From contig NZ_FNCS01000014.1 of the NCBI RefSeq assembly GCF_900100665.1, positions 20,221 to 84,220 of the forward strand: a stretch of 64,000 nucleotides of DNA. The letters are read 5' to 3'. How positions within the stretch are numbered: the first letter of the stretch is position 1; the number at the start of each line of letters is the position of its first letter. This document shows positions 60,651 through 64,000 of this stretch, in pieces. A program made the translations under genes and the position numbers. The notes beneath the pieces were generated by a model. The model ran no database searches and had not been told where the DNA came from. It saw only the letters and a program-made list of their open reading frames with translations. Source of the stretch: Pelagibacterium luteolum (lineage in GTDB: Bacteria > Pseudomonadota > Alphaproteobacteria > Rhizobiales > Devosiaceae).

Positions 60651-61875
60651 TGTCTCTGTCCTCAACGTACAACTCTACAGTGATACGATCGGCACGCTGA
60701 CCCATGTCGGCGGTGATCGAACAATCTTTGCTTTCACAGAGAGCTATATCGAGAATGATCAGCGGCCCACGCTCAGCCTGTCTTTCAAGGATGCATTCGG
60801 GGGCCTGATCACCGACATCCCGGCCACGCAGCGCCGCGTCGCACCTTTTTTTGCCAACCTTCTGCCAGAAGGCACATTACGGGACTATCTGGCGGAGCGC
60901 GCGGGTGTCCATGTCGAGCGCGAGTTTTTTCTGCTCTGGGTGCTGGGACGGGATTTGTCGGGCGCGGTTACAGTCGTGCCTGCCGATGGCGAGGCTTGGC
61001 CCCCAAAAACCGATAGCGCGCCTGCAAAATCCGTAGAAAAAGATCGCGCAAACGCCCTCAGATTCTCACTGGCTGGCGTGCAGCTGAAATTCTCTGCCGT
61101 CAAGAATACCGGAAAAAATGGCGGGCTCGCGATCCCGGCTCAGGGCGTCGGCGGTGAGTGGATCGTCAAGCTTCCCTCCACACGGTTCGAGGGTGTGCCA
61201 GAGAATGAATATTCCATGATGGCCTTGGCTCGCGCCGTCGGGATCGACGTGCCCGAGACCCAGTTAATCGATGTTGAGGCCATCAACGGCTTGCCCGAAG
61301 GCATCGGCACGCTGAGCGGGCAGGCCTTTGCCATTCGGCGGTTCGACCGCACTGCAGACGGCCCTGTCCATATCGAGGATTTCGCGCAGGTCTTTGGTGT
61401 CTTTCCAGAGCGGAAATACAAGCAGGCCAGCCTGCGGAACATCGCGACCGTACTGGGTATCGAAAGCGGCGATGAAAGCGTCGCAGAATTTATCCGCCGG
61501 GTGGTGTTCAGCGTGCTGATCGGCAATGCCGATATGCACCTTAAGAACTGGTCGGTGATTTATCCCGATCGCCGCACGCCGTTGATCGCTCCAGCCTACG
61601 ACTTCGTTTCCACGATACCGTACCTGGAAGATGACAGCTTTGCGCTGAAATTCGCTCGAACACGCAAATTTGCCGGGTTCACTCTGGATGAGTTGAGCTA
61701 CCTAGCCGACAAGGCAGGTCTGCCATCGCGACCCACCCTGGCAGTTGCACAGGAAACGGTAGAGCGTTTTCTTGTGGAATGGGAGGGGGAGAAAAACCAT
61801 CTGCCGCTCGCGCGGGCCGCCGTCGAGACGATCGACCGCCATCTTGAAGCGCTGCCTCTGGTGCGGGATATCTGA
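60643..61875 (+). CDS. hipA: HipA-type serine/threonine kinase toxin
   Basis: A 410-residue HipA family kinase. It has the N-terminal HipA domain (LSLSFKDAFGGLITDIPATQR, then LPEGTLRDYLAERAGV), a nucleotide-loop segment SLAGVQLKFSA, KLPSTRFEGVPENEYSMMALARAVGI, and the catalytic region VLIGNADMHLKNWSVIY, where Asp and Asn are retained. YDFVST is the metal-binding segment. E. coli HipA phosphorylates glutamyl-tRNA synthetase to cause dormancy. The ATG at 60643 has GAGGAGG upstream. Confidence 0.93.
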   Translation: MPDVSVLNVQLYSDTIGTLTHVGGDRTIFAFTESYIENDQRPTLSLSFKDAFGGLITDIPATQRRVAPFFANLLPEGTLRDYLAERAGVHVEREFFLLWVLGRDLSGAVTVVPADGEAWPPKTDSAPAKSVEKDRANALRFSLAGVQLKFSAVKNTGKNGGLAIPAQGVGGEWIVKLPSTRFEGVPENEYSMMALARAVGIDVPETQLIDVEAINGLPEGIGTLSGQAFAIRRFDRTADGPVHIEDFAQVFGVFPERKYKQASLRNIATVLGIESGDESVAEFIRRVVFSVLIGNADMHLKNWSVIYPDRRTPLIAPAYDFVSTIPYLEDDSFALKFARTRKFAGFTLDELSYLADKAGLPSRPTLAVAQETVERFLVEWEGEKNHLPLARAAVETIDRHLEALPLVRDI

Positions 61876-62037
61876 CGGGATGGCAATACACCGAAGGGCC
61901 GCGAAAGAGGCAAGTATCTATTATTAAACAACAATGCCTGATTTTTGATGTCGGCAAATCAGCATTATCGCTTCTAATCTATTGTTCGCTCTGGCTGCCA
62001 AATCATGTAGAATCAGAGGAAGGGGGACTGAAAGACT

Positions 62038-63045
62038 GTGTCGAACGCGAAACAAATATTGGCAATGCTGAAGAGCCGGGCCGACGGAGACGATGAGCGG
62101 TTTTTCTCGATAGCTCTCCAGATTGCCGCCTCTGAAGCTAGGCAGGGCCATAAACAGACCGCAGAAGAGCTGCGCGCTGCTGTGGACCATGCGCGCGCAC
62201 GGTCATCCAAAGGCGCTTCGGTGGCCATCCCGTTTGCTCAGCCACGCGGGGACTTAGAAGGTCTTCTGGAAATGCGGCAACCGCGTTTCAAGATGAAGGA
62301 CGTAGTACTCAGTGACCGTCTCATGTCCAGCATTGACGATGTCATCCGGCAGCAGCGCAAACGCGACTGGCTGCGGGAGCACGGCAAGACGCCTAACCGT
62401 CGCATTCTGTTCGTGGGGCCTCCGGGTTCCGGCAAGACCATGTCAGCGGAAGCGTTGGCCGGCGAGCTTAATCTTCCGCTATTCGTAATCCGCCTGGAGG
62501 GGCTGATCACTCGCTATATGGGTGAAACTGCTGCCAAGCTGCGCATGGTGTTCGATGAGACCGCCAAGCATCGCGGCGTGTATCTCTTCGATGAGTTTGA
62601 TGCGGTGGGCGGACAGCGCACCGCCACCAATGATGTTGCCGAAATGAGGCGCGTCCTCAACTCGTTCCTGCAGTTTATGGAAGAGGCCACGTCAACGGAC
62701 AGCCTGATCGTCTGCTCGACTAACCACGCTTCATTGCTCGATCGCGCGCTTTTGCGCCGCTACGATCAGGTCTTTGAATTTGATGCACCGTCGCAAGCGC
62801 AGATAAAAGAGATCATTCTCAAGAGTCTCAGGCCGATGAAAACGCCGCGTATGACGTGGAGCAAGGTCATAGCGGCGGCCAAAAATCTCAGTCAGGCTGA
62901 GATCGTTCGCGCTGCTGATGATGCCGTCAAAACCGCCATTCTAGACGAACGCAATCAGGTCACGACCGACGATATCGTACGCCGTCTTGATGAACGCAAT
63001 CAGATGCGCATCGCGTTCGCTGAGAACGGAGCGGTTTCGACTTAA
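62038..63045 (+). CDS. ietA: IetA-type AAA+ ATPase
   Basis: A 335-residue AAA+ protein with Walker A GPPGSGKTM at about residue 127, Walker B VYLFDEFDAVG at about 181, sensor-1 VCSTNHAS and an arginine-finger/box segment DRALLRRYDQVFEFD. The N-terminal helical region (MLKSRADGDDERFFSIAL) resembles that of the left-edge copy. GTG start at 62038; its stop shares a base with the ATG of the protease gene. In IetAS the ATPase restrains or regulates the protease partner. Confidence 0.9.
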   Translation: MSNAKQILAMLKSRADGDDERFFSIALQIAASEARQGHKQTAEELRAAVDHARARSSKGASVAIPFAQPRGDLEGLLEMRQPRFKMKDVVLSDRLMSSIDDVIRQQRKRDWLREHGKTPNRRILFVGPPGSGKTMSAEALAGELNLPLFVIRLEGLITRYMGETAAKLRMVFDETAKHRGVYLFDEFDAVGGQRTATNDVAEMRRVLNSFLQFMEEATSTDSLIVCSTNHASLLDRALLRRYDQVFEFDAPSQAQIKEIILKSLRPMKTPRMTWSKVIAAAKNLSQAEIVRAADDAVKTAILDERNQVTTDDIVRRLDERNQMRIAFAENGAVST

Positions 63046-63674
63046 TGGTGTCCAGATTTACCCTGCCACATATCGACATATCTGCCTTTCGCACCTCCAA
63101 CGAATATGTAGGTCAGGGCGGACGCGGAAGCCCGGATGCCCGCGTTCGCGGCCTCCACGGAGCGCGCCTGCTAGTCGAACTTGAAACAGCATTCGCGGCA
63201 TCCGACCAGGCGCGGCCAAATGATGATCGTCTTCCGCAGGCCGAGGGCTCTTTCGTCGAGGTGGAGTTGCGACGCGGCGCGAAAGCCGACGAACTTGAAC
63301 GTAAGAATGCTGGGGTCCGCGCAGCCGCTGTGACCACAGGAGACGATCAGCAGCGCATAGTCGCTCTCTTCGTTCCCGACAACGCGCGGCCTGTCCTTCA
63401 ACAGATATTGAATGACTATACCAATGGCCCGCTCAGCGAGCGTGGTAACCCGCCCCACAAAGGACGGGTTGAGTCCATCGAACGGATCAGACAGGCGCGC
63501 CTTGAGACGTTCTGGACCGATGATCCCGCAGCCCTACCGCAACACCCCCAAATCCAGATGTGGTGGGGATTGTGGTGCTGGCGCGGCGGCGAAGTGAAAG
63601 TCGATGCGGCCTGCGAAAACCTCGGTTTGCGAACCGCCGGCGCTGACCGGCGGCTTTATTTCCCTGAGTGTTGA
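63045..63674 (+). pseudogene. ietS: IetS-type S8 protease, interrupted by an IS21-family element
   Basis: The first 209 codons of the protease partner: MVSRFTLPHIDISAFRTSNEY, GARLLVELETAFAASDQA, SFVEVELRRGAKADELERK, read as the N-terminal domain of IetS-type subtilases. The catalytic Asp/His/Ser domain, which lies further downstream in the family, is missing because the frame runs into the left end of an IS element at about 63669. The remainder may lie on the far side of the IS, outside the window. With the protease broken, the pair cannot work as a complete IetAS module. Confidence 0.8.
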
Positions 63675-64000
63675 TTGCCGTTGAGATCTGACCCGGTACT
63701 GAGGGATTTTTCCACTGAGATTTGACCCATGTTTGAACGCTATCCTGCTCGTTTTGGGCAGGAGATTGAGGAGTGTTGGACATGGCGTTTTTGAGCGTTA
63801 TCCGGCGCTGGCATTTCCGGGACGGGTTTTCGATCCGGGAGATTTCGCGGCGCACAGGTCTGTCCCGTAATACTATTCGCAAATATCTTCGGTCCGATAC
63901 GGTTGAGCCGAAGTTCAAGGTGCCCGAGCGGCCGAGCAAGATCGATCCGTTTGCCGAGAAGCTGTCAGGCTGGCTGAAGGCTGAGAGTCGCAAGCCGCGC
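63669..64000 (+). mobile_element. IS21-family insertion sequence, left end
   Basis: The element begins near TGTTGATTGCCGTTGAG at 63669. Two internal copies of TGAGATYTGACCC follow (63682-63694 and 63716-63728), the multiple terminal repeats usual for the IS21 family. The istA reading frame starts at 63782. The right end is outside the window. Confidence 0.8.
63782..64000 (+). CDS. istA: IS21-family transposase IstA, 5' part
   Basis: 73 codons before the window edge: MAFLSVIRRWHFRDGFSIRE, then ISRRTGLSRNTIRKYLRSD, the N-terminal HTH of IS21-family IstA. GAGGAG lies eight bases before the ATG. The DDE domain and the istB helper gene are beyond the edge. Confidence 0.9.
   Translation, partial: MAFLSVIRRWHFRDGFSIREISRRTGLSRNTIRKYLRSDTVEPKFKVPERPSKIDPFAEKLSGWLKAESRKPR

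Noticed and set aside
1..64000. CRISPR arrays and rRNA genes
   Set aside because: No regularly spaced repeats of CRISPR type and no rRNA-like sequence seen. The only regular repeats are the iterons at 27179-27244 and the hipBA operators at 59833-59974.

Overview
The window is GC-rich, alphaproteobacterial-looking DNA (probably Hyphomicrobiales or a near relative; genus not resolvable). From about 0.7 to 54.4 kb it is one integrative and conjugative element (ICE) of the Tn4371-like trb type. From 54.4 kb to the right edge lie further mobile and defence modules. I see no housekeeping genes. The supports are the gene order typical of these ICEs, an integrase beside the 3' half of a tRNA-Arg(ACG) gene (54355-54400) that serves as attachment site, and overlapping ATGA-type operon junctions.

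ICE backbone. Minus-strand genes from 10.6 kb down to 0.8 kb are trbB, trbC, trbD, trbE/trbJ (one continuous frame), a trbK-type entry-exclusion gene, trbL, trbF, trbG, trbI and a DUF2274 gene, encoding a P/T-type type IV secretion apparatus. A LysR regulator precedes them. traG (VirD4-like coupling protein) and its ribbon-helix-helix partner lie at 19.2-21.7 kb. The relaxase, a candidate oriT with an RP4-like nick sequence, a transglycosylase, DUF736, the TraF-type peptidase, DUF2840, an iteron origin, repA, an AlpA-like regulator and DUF2285 genes fill 22.6-29.8 kb. A DUF932 protein (30.5 kb), DUF736 copies (36.1-37.1 kb), DUF2958 (49.4 kb), a large ParB-like protein (50.3 kb) and the integrase (52.8 kb) complete the backbone.

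Cargo. (i) 11.9-19.0 kb: a patatin-like phospholipase, a TetR regulator and an RND efflux pump with two adaptors; near-identical palindromic operators overlap the promoters of both the patatin gene and the pump operon. (ii) 32.2-35.9 kb: an iron/haem/cobalamin-type ABC importer plus a methyltransferase, flanked by a 15-bp direct repeat. (iii) 37.2-43.8 kb: a TetR-controlled operon of redox and detoxification enzymes (SDR, Old Yellow Enzyme, alpha/beta hydrolase, two MDR oxidoreductases, tautomerase, NIPSNAP). (iv) 44.4-48.4 kb: a defence-like operon of two different CD-NTases (one with a C-terminal AGS-C-like sensor region) and an S-4TM pore-forming effector, with a Nudix hydrolase downstream. 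This last is the best candidate for an undescribed system. (v) An IetA-type AAA ATPase runs off the left edge.

Right of the tRNA att site a large serine recombinase ends inside the same tRNA fragment. Then come small unknown ORFs, a second tyrosine recombinase, a HipBA pair preceded by four palindromic operators, and a second IetAS pair whose protease gene is cut by an IS21-family element running off the right edge.

Several backbone genes look frameshifted (DUF6499/DUF2285 at 29.1 kb, a membrane protein at 49.2 kb, a small protein at 49.9 kb) and the usual parA is missing, so the element may be decaying or the assembly may contain indels.
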